The notes below the pieces were generated by a model. It was not told where the DNA came from and searched no databases. It saw only the letters and a list, made by a program, of their open reading frames with translations. Below are positions 54,872 to 63,288 of a stretch of 64,000 bases of DNA, piece by piece. The stretch's first letter is position 1. Every line of letters starts with the position of its first letter. This DNA comes from Thaumasiovibrio sp047250365 (GTDB lineage Bacteria > Pseudomonadota > Gammaproteobacteria > Enterobacterales > Vibrionaceae): positions 62,001-126,000 of the forward strand of contig NZ_JBLBVL010000006.1 of NCBI RefSeq assembly GCF_047250365.1. The letters are read 5' to 3'. The position numbers were made by a program, and so were the translations under genes.

Positions 54872-54895
54872 ATAGCGGCTTAATGCCGCTATTTC
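54872..54895 (+). terminator. Intrinsic terminator after fucA
   Basis: ATAGCGGC, a TTAAT loop and GCCGCTAT followed by TTCTC, 11 bases past the fucA stop. Confidence 0.78.
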
Positions 54896-54959
54896 TCAAA
54901 ACAAACTTCTCACGATATTTGTAAAGTAGTTGAACGTGTAAAATAAAGAATTGCAACAT

Positions 54960-54984
54960 TGCCCCTCGGTTCACCCAAGGGGCA
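54960..54984. terminator. Hairpin after the retropepsin-like lipoprotein gene
   Basis: TGCCCCT (54960-54966) pairs with AGGGGCA (54978-54984). It lies just beyond the stop of the minus-strand gene. The T-run is weak, so terminator function is moderate. Confidence 0.5.
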
Positions 54985-54991
54985 TTCATGC

Positions 54992-56884
54992 CTATCGTGA
55001 TTGGCCTGTGTGAATATAACGCTCATCACTACTAACAATAATATTGTTATTCAGAAAGTTACGCCCCAGTATCAGGCTATAATCGAATGCCGAACGGTCA
55101 CGCAAATTAACTTCGATAGTCTTGGTAACATCACCCATCATCACCGTCATTTTAACAACAGGGCGCACGGTTGCTTCTTCGCCAGGACGTGGTTTTACCC
55201 GCATTTTATTCACTATTTTACGTGTGAATTTCTGCTCGGCACCATCTGAATTGGTGTAAATAAAGTTTACCCAGCGATGGCCGTCCAGCTCAAAAATCTC
55301 TATCTCTTTTGCGCTAAGCGAGCTTACATCAGCTCCTGTATCCAACTTGGCAGGAAAAAAGAGTCCTTCCATTTCAACATGTTCTATATAACCAGCTTGC
55401 AATGGTGCAACTTTATTAAAAATGTCAATTGAACGCGTATTGATCAACACAGGGCGTTTTAGCATTGACGGCGACACGCGTAGAACTGACGCTTCCGTTT
55501 CACGGCTATCTCGTTGTTGAAGTGCTAATCTGTCTTCCCATTCTAATCCGCCAAAAGAGAGCGCGGTATCAACCGTAACGCGCTGTAAATCACCGACAGC
55601 AATACGGGAACGAATACGAGAAGTTTCTTCCAACAGTCTATCGTCTATACCCTGAATCGTGTAACTCGCAGCCCCTTTGGTTCGCTCTTCAAGCTTGGCA
55701 ACCTCTAGCACCGACGTCTTCAGCATTAATGCTGGCTCAGCCACCACATCAATACCGTCTACATTGATCACTTCTTGCGGGCTCACGACAAACATATCAT
55801 CGGTTTCTGCCCACTCACGAATCGACTTTAATGGCTTATCAGCCAGATACTCTTGTGTCATATCAACAAAGTACAACCGATTCAGTGTCTCTTTGCCTAG
55901 CCTTAACTCGGTGCTACTCTCAGAACGGTCGGCCAATGTGACTTGGATCATTTCGGTACGATTATTACTATCAGCTGGACCTAATCGCACAGGCACATAA
56001 ACTAAAGGACGCTCGCCAGAACTGAACGGCACGATCCGCACATAAGGCAGGTCAACCTTCTTTTTCTTACCATTATTTCCCGTCAACATAAATTCAACCC
56101 GGCGTTCAGACCGGTCTATCTCGATATCCTCGGCATGCAATGCACTATAGCTATTATCCAATGAGATACTTACGTTCACTGGCATCCCCAAAATGGTTGC
56201 CTTTTCACGTCGTCCAATCACAGCGGCATTATCTTGTAATTGCAGGTAATCATAACCAGCATCTACCCATGCATGTTGTCGTAGAAATGTTTTTCCGATC
56301 AATATCGGGGTGGAAAAGACACTTCTATCTGCAAGATTCACTTCCGTTTCTACCGTCATTCCAGCAATGGTTATTGGCATCATCACCACAGGTCGGTACA
56401 AAAAGCCTTCCGTGTCTCTCGCCTTCACAAGGGCAACTCGAAGCAACTCGGTACGATAAGACTTCAACTCGCCGCTATGGGGGTGCCGCAAGTCAAATTC
56501 CACCATAATGTCGCTCAGATCATCGCGATCACGTAATTCTGTTTTTCTAACGCGATTATATTCATAGATAATCGCCTCGATCAGCTCATCACCGTCCAAA
56601 CCATCAAACTGGTCGCTGCGAGGCAATATTTGAATATTTTCGGCATAAATAGACGTTGAATCCGCTCCAGTGTCAATTTTGGCAGGAAAACCAACACCAT
56701 CTAAGCCTTTAATATCATTAAAATAAACCAACTCAGTTCTCCCAAGAACTAAGCGATCGTCGATGTGGGTAGGGTGTGAGAACAGCGCTAACTCGTTATC
56801 TATATCCCGCCCTGTATTATCACTGCACGCAATTAGAGAGAAAAAAGTAGCCAGCAGAGGAATAAGGTGTCGAATATAATACAT
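54992..56884 (-). CDS. Lipoprotein with three retropepsin-like (PF05618) domains, middle one degenerate
   Basis: 630 residues with lipobox LIAC (C20), so tethered in the periplasm. The first domain (about 45-215) has FPAKIDTGADSTSIYAENI (DTGA at 71-74) and NLADRSVFSTPILIGKTFL; the third (about 495-625) has FPAKLDTGADVSSLSAKEI (DTGA at 515-518) and NLRDRSAFDYSLILGRNFL. The middle (about 228-345) keeps the shape, with TLADRSESSTELRLGKETL, but the catalytic motif reads DNSY (243-246). A further divergent segment (370-490) links two and three. The family is called ATP-dependent zinc protease in databases but has a retropepsin-like aspartic core. Each DTGA domain supplies one catalytic aspartate, so pairing of domains one and three within a chain is conceivable. 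Confidence 0.82.
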   Translation of the reverse strand: MYYIRHLIPLLATFFSLIACSDNTGRDIDNELALFSHPTHIDDRLVLGRTELVYFNDIKGLDGVGFPAKIDTGADSTSIYAENIQILPRSDQFDGLDGDELIEAIIYEYNRVRKTELRDRDDLSDIMVEFDLRHPHSGELKSYRTELLRVALVKARDTEGFLYRPVVMMPITIAGMTVETEVNLADRSVFSTPILIGKTFLRQHAWVDAGYDYLQLQDNAAVIGRREKATILGMPVNVSISLDNSYSALHAEDIEIDRSERRVEFMLTGNNGKKKKVDLPYVRIVPFSSGERPLVYVPVRLGPADSNNRTEMIQVTLADRSESSTELRLGKETLNRLYFVDMTQEYLADKPLKSIREWAETDDMFVVSPQEVINVDGIDVVAEPALMLKTSVLEVAKLEERTKGAASYTIQGIDDRLLEETSRIRSRIAVGDLQRVTVDTALSFGGLEWEDRLALQQRDSRETEASVLRVSPSMLKRPVLINTRSIDIFNKVAPLQAGYIEHVEMEGLFFPAKLDTGADVSSLSAKEIEIFELDGHRWVNFIYTNSDGAEQKFTRKIVNKMRVKPRPGEEATVRPVVKMTVMMGDVTKTIEVNLRDRSAFDYSLILGRNFLNNNIIVSSDERYIHTGQSR

Positions 56885-57162
56885 AGTGTCTCTATCGTCT
56901 CTTGATACTCAATGAGGGTAACATGATGCTTGGTCAAGAACCGAATCATAAAACCCGCTATGGTAAGAGTAGAGTATTTTTAGATCAATGAATTATTCAA
57001 CTCCTAACTATAAATTGACACAATGCTACGCTAGGCTTGGTTACGCCGATATGAACACCAATTACCAGTCAAAACTGGGGCAATCGCCACTAACTAGGTG
57101 AATAAAAAGTGGCAAAAGTATCAAGAAATGAGAAAATGGAAAAAAACGAACTTGGGTAACAC

Positions 57163-57684
57163 ATGTCAAAACTAAGCTTACAAGATCAGTTGCTAAAAGT
57201 TGGCCTCGTCAACGAAAAGAAATTGAAAAAAGCCAAGAAGAGCAAAAAGAAATCTCGCGTTCAAGCCCGCGAAGCAAAAAGCGCAGCAGAGCAAAACAAA
57301 GAAGCACAGCGCCTACGCGATATCGAGCTTAACAAGCAAAGAGATGAGCAACTATTGAGCAAAGAGATTAAAGCTCAAGTGAAGCAGCTGATCGAAATGA
57401 ACAAAGTTGATATCAAAAATGGCGATATCAAGTACAACTTCACCGATGGTACCTTTGTTAAATCTCTTTATGTAGAGCAAGAGACCAGAGAGCAGTTGAT
57501 CAAAGGTGTTCTATCAATCGCTCGCTATGACGAAACTTATGTCGTCATTCCGTCTTCTGTCGCTTACAAAATTGCAGCTCGAGATGAAGAAACCATCATC
57601 GAAAACAAGTCAGCTTCGGAAGAAGAGCTGTCAGAAGACGACCCGTATGCTGAATTTGTCGTTCCTGATGACCTAATGTGGTAA
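57163..57684 (+). CDS. DUF2058 (YaiL-like) nucleoid/ribosome-associated type protein
   Basis: 173 residues. The first 75 are extremely lysine/glutamate-rich and helical (KKLKKAKKSKKKS, EAQRLRDIELNKQRDEQLL), the rest is a compact acidic domain with NFTDGTFVKSLYVEQETREQL and VVIPSSVAYKIAARDEETI, as in the DUF2058 family, whose function is not settled. It ends with an acidic tail DDPYAEFVVPDDLMW. Single gene with its own terminator. Confidence 0.85.
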   Translation: MSKLSLQDQLLKVGLVNEKKLKKAKKSKKKSRVQAREAKSAAEQNKEAQRLRDIELNKQRDEQLLSKEIKAQVKQLIEMNKVDIKNGDIKYNFTDGTFVKSLYVEQETREQLIKGVLSIARYDETYVVIPSSVAYKIAARDEETIIENKSASEEELSEDDPYAEFVVPDDLMW

Positions 57685-57722
57685 TCATCACCTCATTTAT
57701 CGCGACAGGTTGATACGAAGTA

Positions 57723-57760
57723 AACACAGCCACGTACGTTTACATGGCTGTGTTTCTTTT
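57723..57760 (+). terminator. Intrinsic terminator after the DUF2058 gene
   Basis: AACACAGCCA and TGGCTGTGTT pair around a loop of about 12 bases, followed by TCTTTTT. It also serves the convergent RidA gene, whose stop is about 20 bases away. Confidence 0.75.
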
Positions 57761-57779
57761 TATACCGCCCCCTTAAAGG

Positions 57780-59015
57780 TTATTGTTGCGGCGGCGTACC
57801 TTCACAGTTAGATATCACTGCATCAATTTGCACTAACGCATCCATAGGAATAGCAGAAACTCCGACAACCGTTCTCGCAGGCAGATCGCCAGTGAAGTAA
57901 GTGTTATAAATATCGTTTACCGCATCAATATCTTCGATGTTTTTAAGTTGGATATTTATTTTAACCGCGTCATCCATGACGTGATCGACACTTTCTACAA
58001 TTGCCTTAATATTTTTTAGACATTGATTAGCTTGTTCTTTTATACCACCAGATACGATTTCATTCGTTGTTGGATCTAAAGGTAACTGACCTGAAATATG
58101 ATTATAATGAGAAAAAGCCACTGTATGAGAATAAGGTACGCTTGGCGCATTCTCTGTATTATTTGCTTCTATCACGATTAGGCTTGCATCTTCCGGAAGC
58201 TGAGGCGGTGTACCGTCTCCATGAGAAACAACAGTATCAATTTGTACCAATGCATCCATCGGCAACGCGGCAACGCCAACCACTGTTCGTGTTGGTACAT
58301 AGCCTGAGAAGAATTTTGCACTGACTTGATTGACGATTTCTGCGTCGGAAACATCATTCAAATACACTGTTGTTTTAACAATATCGTCCATGCAATGATC
58401 GATACTTTCTAGAATCGCTTTAATGTTATTAAAGCACTGCTCAGTCTGCTCTGCTACACCACCAGCAACGATATTACCAGTGGCAGGATCTATCGGTAAT
58501 TGTGATGAAAGGTTATTGTAGTGAGAAAACGCAACAGTTTGCGAATATAGGCCCTGCGGGGCTTTATCGGTGTTTCTTGATACTTTGATCAGCTCACAAG
58601 GCGCTTGTGGTGTAGTTCCTTCACCATTTGAGATAAGTGCATCAATTTGAATCAAGGCATCACTGATTGGTAAAGCTGCCACCATTACCACCGTGCGCGT
58701 TGGCAACGCATCTTGAAAGAAAGTAGTATAAACGTCGTCCACAGCCGCGATATCAGAAGCGTTCTTAATAAAGATATTGAGTTTAACAACATCATCCATC
58801 ACGTGATCAATGCTTTCTACAATCGCTTTAATATTATTTAAACACTGCTTCGCTTGATCTTTTACACAACCAACGATAATTTCCCCTGTTTTAGGATCTA
58901 TCGGCAATTGGGCTGAAATATTATTATAGTGAGAGAAAGCTACTGATTGTGTTGATGAAACACTTATTGGTGCATTTTCCGTGTTTCTTGAGATTTTAAT
59001 GATATCGCCACTCAT
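57780..59015 (-). CDS. Three tandem RidA (YjgF/UK114) domains in one polypeptide
   Basis: 411 residues made of three RidA domains, about 6-132, 142-268 and 279-405, with a period of 136 to 138 residues and only short proline-rich linkers. Each repeat has VAFSHYNNxSxQLPxDPxT, NNIKAIxESxDHxMDD-V and a C-terminal PxRTVVxVxAxP, and each keeps the arginine equivalent to E. coli RidA R105 (R107, R243, R381). The glutamate near it (E120 in E. coli) is aspartate in all three. RidA removes reactive 2-aminoacrylate as an enamine/imine deaminase and works as a trimer with active sites between subunits; here the trimer is likely one chain. AAGGA precedes the ATG. Confidence 0.9.
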   Translation of the reverse strand: MSGDIIKISRNTENAPISVSSTQSVAFSHYNNISAQLPIDPKTGEIIVGCVKDQAKQCLNNIKAIVESIDHVMDDVVKLNIFIKNASDIAAVDDVYTTFFQDALPTRTVVMVAALPISDALIQIDALISNGEGTTPQAPCELIKVSRNTDKAPQGLYSQTVAFSHYNNLSSQLPIDPATGNIVAGGVAEQTEQCFNNIKAILESIDHCMDDIVKTTVYLNDVSDAEIVNQVSAKFFSGYVPTRTVVGVAALPMDALVQIDTVVSHGDGTPPQLPEDASLIVIEANNTENAPSVPYSHTVAFSHYNHISGQLPLDPTTNEIVSGGIKEQANQCLKNIKAIVESVDHVMDDAVKINIQLKNIEDIDAVNDIYNTYFTGDLPARTVVGVSAIPMDALVQIDAVISNCEGTPPQQ

Positions 59016-59424
59016 TTTGTCATTTATCCTTTTTATAATATATAAACATGCATTTAGCTTTGGTTATTTCTATTTTAAGGGCTACTCAAATTGGCGCAAT
59101 GGCTATGTCAAATTGTTCAATTTATTTAGGATAAAGGCGATATATACACAAATAACATTTCACTACCCAATAAAGTGACCGCAATCACACGTTCACTAAC
59201 CCACTCAGGATTAACATCCTCATTAACGACGACAACAGGGTCACATACATCAGCCCTCTTCACCTGTTGGTAGGGGTAATGCTAAACCCGACCACAAATC
59301 ATCTCCAACACAAAAAATCACATTTTTTCTATGGGTCTTGGGGTTTACAAAAAAAGGCGCTAAAAGCGCCTTAAAAGAAACGTTCTAAAACCCATTTTTG
59401 CAAATTATAAATATCCAATAACAA
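59016..59424. other. 409-base intergenic region with a CRP-like site upstream of the RidA gene
   Basis: AGTGACCGCAATCACA at 59174-59189 differs from the CRP consensus at one position and lies about 160 bases upstream of the RidA start, within reach of its promoter. The left part holds the RidA promoter and the right end holds the ptsG terminator. No gene seen. Confidence 0.6.
59349..59372 (-). terminator. Intrinsic terminator after the PTS gene
   Basis: AAGGCGCT, an AA loop and AGCGCCTT; on the minus strand a run of seven T follows. Confidence 0.85.
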
Positions 59425-60984
59425 TTACTGGATACCTGGTGTGTATGTCATGTTCTTCTCAGAATGCTGAACACCGTTAGCATTAATAATCTCTGCTACA
59501 AATTGCGCCTTTGCACCGAGTATAATTTGCAATCCCGTTGACCCCACTTTAATTACTCCCATCGCACCTAGCGATTTAATGGCATCTTCTTTAACCACGG
59601 CTTGGTCTTTAATTTGTAACCTTAACCGTGTAATACATGCCCCAACAGAAGTGATATTATCGTGCCCCCCAATGAGAGTAACGATTTCAGTGGCTAACTC
59701 CTCATTACTGAGAGTAATAGCATTAACCTCATCCCTACCTACCGTTTTAAGATCAAATTTTCTTATCGCAAACCTAAACACGGAATAGTAGATAGCTGCC
59801 ATCGCCATACCCCAAAAGATAACGTTGATCCAGTTGGTATTAAATCCATCCATCGAAGGCAGTACACCGAAAGAAACAAAGTCAATAATGCCCGCTGAGA
59901 AAGTCTTTCCTATATGAACATCGAGTGCATAGGTAACAGAGTAAGAGATACCAGCCATAATAGCAGAAAATATATACAATACTGGTGCAATAAAGATGAA
60001 GGCAAACTCTACAGGCTCAGTGATTCCAGTAACAAACGAAGTCAGTGCCGCAGAACCAAGAATACCAGCAGCAATTTTTTTATTTCTATCCTTCGCCTCA
60101 TGATACATTGCTAAACATGCAGCTGGAAACGCAAACATATAAATAGCAAAGTTGCCAGAAAGAAACTTACCCGCTTCTTGATACTCACTATTAGAAAAAC
60201 TCGTTACTCCATCTTCCAACATCTTAAACCAAATAGTGTGGTCACCATTAACTATAGTACCAGCTGTTGTTGTGTATTCTCCAAAAGAGAACCAATATGG
60301 GCTATAAAAGATATGGTGTAGACCTAAAGGAATAAGTGCCCGCTCCATAAAGCCATAAATGAAAGTGGACATATACATATTCCCGCCATTAGCCATATGA
60401 GAAAGTGAATCAATACCTGATTGAATATAAGACCATATATAGGGCAATACTAAGCCAATAAGAAACGCAGAAAACGCTGTGACAATCGGAACAAACCTTT
60501 TTCCTGAGAAAAAACCTAAAAAATCAGGGAGTTTTGTATTAAAAAAGCGCTGATACATCACCGCAGCCAAAACACCCGCAATCAAGCCACCAAATACACC
60601 CGTTTGCAAAGAAGGGATCCCCATTACCATGGTATAGCGCCCCCCTCCCATTGCCATTTCAGGCGTAATACCCAGTGCGACGCCCATTGTCGCATTCATT
60701 ACAGCCATTGCGACAATAGCAGCCAACGCAGCAATACCAGACTCTTTAGTTAAACCGACTGCAGCACCAACTGCAAACAGCAGCGCAAGGTTATCAAAGA
60801 TGACACCGCCAGCGCGCATCATTAATGGAATATCCAATTTCGCACCAAATGCTAGGAGCAAGCCCGCGGCTGGCAAAATAGATATAGGTAACATTAGCGC
60901 TTTTCCTATCGAGGAAAGCTTCGACAGAATGCTATTCAAATTTCCGACCATTGTTATACCCTCAATTGATTGGTTTAGTGACAT
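59425..60984 (-). CDS. PTS glucose-type EIICB transporter
   Basis: 519 residues in the order IIC then IIB. The IIC domain (about 20-405) has ILPAAGLLLAFGAKL, PLGLHHIFYSPYWF and GITEPVEFAFIFIAP (320-334), the substrate motif of the glucose superfamily. The IIB domain has the phosphocysteine C450 in ITSVGACITRLRLQ. It needs a separate EIIA (Crr). It imports and phosphorylates glucose or a close relative such as N-acetylglucosamine; I favour PtsG by overall pattern. The start could also be the internal MVGNLNS methionine. It is divergent from the response-regulator gene. Confidence 0.85.
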   Translation of the reverse strand: MSLNQSIEGITMVGNLNSILSKLSSIGKALMLPISILPAAGLLLAFGAKLDIPLMMRAGGVIFDNLALLFAVGAAVGLTKESGIAALAAIVAMAVMNATMGVALGITPEMAMGGGRYTMVMGIPSLQTGVFGGLIAGVLAAVMYQRFFNTKLPDFLGFFSGKRFVPIVTAFSAFLIGLVLPYIWSYIQSGIDSLSHMANGGNMYMSTFIYGFMERALIPLGLHHIFYSPYWFSFGEYTTTAGTIVNGDHTIWFKMLEDGVTSFSNSEYQEAGKFLSGNFAIYMFAFPAACLAMYHEAKDRNKKIAAGILGSAALTSFVTGITEPVEFAFIFIAPVLYIFSAIMAGISYSVTYALDVHIGKTFSAGIIDFVSFGVLPSMDGFNTNWINVIFWGMAMAAIYYSVFRFAIRKFDLKTVGRDEVNAITLSNEELATEIVTLIGGHDNITSVGACITRLRLQIKDQAVVKEDAIKSLGAMGVIKVGSTGLQIILGAKAQFVAEIINANGVQHSEKNMTYTPGIQ

Positions 60985-61147
60985 TTAAAGCGTATCAATA
61001 GCGACAATATTGAAGGTTACAAATGGAAACGGGTTTGTTAGCGGTTTCGTTACATTCTGGGGATTGCGCACATTTTGAAATCGTCTCTCTTGAATTCGAT
61101 GCAAAAGATGTTCACAGTCAAGGAATACCCTATTATGGGACAGGAAA

Positions 61148-61855
61148 GTGGACAGTAAAGTCATTCTAATTGTTGATGATAACCAAGAAATTCTTGATGC
61201 TCTTAGCGAATACCTCTCAGAGGCGAATTTTAAGGTATATACCGCCCTTGATGGTAGTCAAATGTGGCGCACGCTTGATGTTATAACGCCTGATCTGATT
61301 ATTCTTGATATTATGATGCCCGGCGATGATGGCTTAACACTGTGTCGAAAATTACGCCATGACTCCGCCATTCCCATTATTATGTTAACCGCAGTCACAG
61401 ATGACGCGGATCGAATCGCTGGATTAGAAATTGGCGCTGATGACTATATTACCAAATCGTTCAACCCAAGAGAGTTACTCGCCAGAATAAAAGCGCTGTT
61501 ACGCAGAACCGCCTATAACCATGAGTATACTTCAAGAAAGGTTCGCTTCATGGGTTGGACCTTTGACACACTAAAACGGCAACTAATAAGTGATGATGGT
61601 GATACGATTTCATTGTCCGGCGCAGATTATACCTTGCTAACATTAATGCTAAAGTGCCCGAATAAATTATTAAGCAGAGACGAGATTGCTCAAGCGCTAT
61701 GGGGGCGTAACGCCGAACCTCTTGAAAGGGGCATTGATGTTCAAGTCAGCCGACTACGAAAGCAGCTACGTGACAACGAGCGTGATCTCATCATCTCGGT
61801 AAGAAATAAAGGCTATATGCTAGTTATTGAATCACAACAGATTTGTGGCTTGTAA
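61148..61855 (+). CDS. OmpR-family response regulator (GltR-like)
   Basis: 235 residues from a GTG at 61148. Receiver domain 1-120 with D54 (LIILDIMMPGDDG), K at YITKSFNPRELLAR; winged-helix DNA-binding domain from about 130, with RDEIAQALWGRNAEPLERGIDVQVSRLRKQLRDNERDLIISVRNKGYM. Its stop overlaps the sensor start by one base (TAATG). Coupled to an ABC sugar-binding gene, it resembles Pseudomonas GltR, which controls glucose transport. Confidence 0.88.
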   Translation: MDSKVILIVDDNQEILDALSEYLSEANFKVYTALDGSQMWRTLDVITPDLIILDIMMPGDDGLTLCRKLRHDSAIPIIMLTAVTDDADRIAGLEIGADDYITKSFNPRELLARIKALLRRTAYNHEYTSRKVRFMGWTFDTLKRQLISDDGDTISLSGADYTLLTLMLKCPNKLLSRDEIAQALWGRNAEPLERGIDVQVSRLRKQLRDNERDLIISVRNKGYMLVIESQQICGL

Positions 61856-63288
61856 TGAAGCGGTTCCTATCCGGCTCTATGGTTATACGTATCACCTTAT
61901 CCATGATTGCCGTAATAATTCTTGCTGAGGTTTTTGCTGGCATCGTCTGGTATTCTTCTACCTCAGCATCTAAAAAAACCTCTGCCGAACATGCAATGTC
62001 AGCCATTTCCTTAGCGGCTTCCGATACCGTTAACTACCTCACCGATCTCCCCACAAACTATCGCCACCTCGTACTAGAGCAATTAAGAAATATGGGCGGT
62101 ACGCGATTTTTCATATCAATGAACAATCAGCGGCTAAATATGCCGTCGCTAGCCAATCACTCGCTAGTGCCTAACATGGAAAATCAAGCTGGGTATTATT
62201 TTGTTAATAACCTTAAGTCATACCAATCAGTGGATGTCACAATTACAAACCGAGAAGACTTACGTCTTTTTAACTCGGGCATCAAACTTAACGAAGTACC
62301 GACGCTCTGGAAAGAGTACAGCCTCGTATTAGGAGAGCTAGACCTACCTATCGTGGTGATTCAGGTTCAGTTATCTGAGCGGGAGTGGCTCTATTTAGCC
62401 ACGGTATTACCGCTATCCTTCAATGCATTGACAGATAAGTTTGTCGATGGTCGCCAACTGATATTTCTCGGTATCGCAACAATAATGTTAATCGCCGTTT
62501 GTTATACCATTGTTCAAAAAGAAGTCCGCCCCTTCCGCTCTCTAGCTAAGTCTGCGACATTAATGGGGTCCAAAATGCAAGTAGACGAAATAGTAGAAGA
62601 AGGCAGTAATGAGACCCGCGCCGCGATCCACGCATTTAACAAAATGAACCGGCGCATTAAAGCATATTGGTTAGATAGAGACATGTTTTTTAGAGCCATA
62701 TCGCATGATATAAAAACGCCCTTAGCGAGCCTAAAGCTCCGAACAGAAATGCTCGACGATGAAAAGGCGAAAATACGCTTCGAGCGCTTACTGGGTGAAG
62801 TAGAAATGATGCTAAATGGTGCTCTTCAGTGCCTTCGCGACAATGACATTCATGAGGAGTTAGAATGGATAGATATTCAAGATCTTTTACAGCAATGTGC
62901 TGATATTAATAATGAAGGTCAAACAAGAGTCACCTTTACTTGCCCCGATGACACTAAAATCTATGGTCGACCATTGGCGATAAAACGCTGCATATTCAAT
63001 CTTGTAGACAATGGCATTAAATATGGTCGGTGCGTCAATATACATGTTAATTGTGAGGACTCAGCAACCCATATCATTATTCGTGATTGTGGTCCTGGCA
63101 TTGACGATAAATTATTAGACAAAGTATTCACTCCTTACTTTAGGATTAATAATAGTGGGGTGGATGGCTCTGGTTTGGGTTTATCGATTTCTCGAAGCAT
63201 CGCAAGAAGCCATGGCGGTAATATTACGCTATCAAATAGCCCACTGGGTGGGTTGGAAGTAGACCTCTTATTCGCGAGTATCCTATGA
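61855..63288 (+). CDS. Sensor histidine kinase (GltS-like)
   Basis: 477 residues from the ATG at 61855. Two membrane helices (about 12-33 and 201-220) enclose a periplasmic sensor domain of about 165 residues; then HAMP (221-273), the DHp helix with phospho-accepting H284 in FRAISHDIKTPLASLKLR, and the ATPase domain with NLVDNGIKYGR, DCGPGIDD and GSGLGLSISRSIARSHGG. Its stop overlaps the next gene by four bases (ATGA), tying sensor and binding protein together. Confidence 0.88.
   Translation: MKRFLSGSMVIRITLSMIAVIILAEVFAGIVWYSSTSASKKTSAEHAMSAISLAASDTVNYLTDLPTNYRHLVLEQLRNMGGTRFFISMNNQRLNMPSLANHSLVPNMENQAGYYFVNNLKSYQSVDVTITNREDLRLFNSGIKLNEVPTLWKEYSLVLGELDLPIVVIQVQLSEREWLYLATVLPLSFNALTDKFVDGRQLIFLGIATIMLIAVCYTIVQKEVRPFRSLAKSATLMGSKMQVDEIVEEGSNETRAAIHAFNKMNRRIKAYWLDRDMFFRAISHDIKTPLASLKLRTEMLDDEKAKIRFERLLGEVEMMLNGALQCLRDNDIHEELEWIDIQDLLQQCADINNEGQTRVTFTCPDDTKIYGRPLAIKRCIFNLVDNGIKYGRCVNIHVNCEDSATHIIIRDCGPGIDDKLLDKVFTPYFRINNSGVDGSGLGLSISRSIARSHGGNITLSNSPLGGLEVDLLFASIL

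Noticed and set aside
58067..58324. Plus-strand frame opposite the RidA gene
   Set aside because: Shadow of the RidA repeats; the minus-strand reading is a clear three-domain protein.
57780..59015. Assembly artefact joining three RidA genes
   Set aside because: The three repeats differ at many positions and the linkers are in frame with no stop or ribosome site, so a real fusion is the simpler reading.
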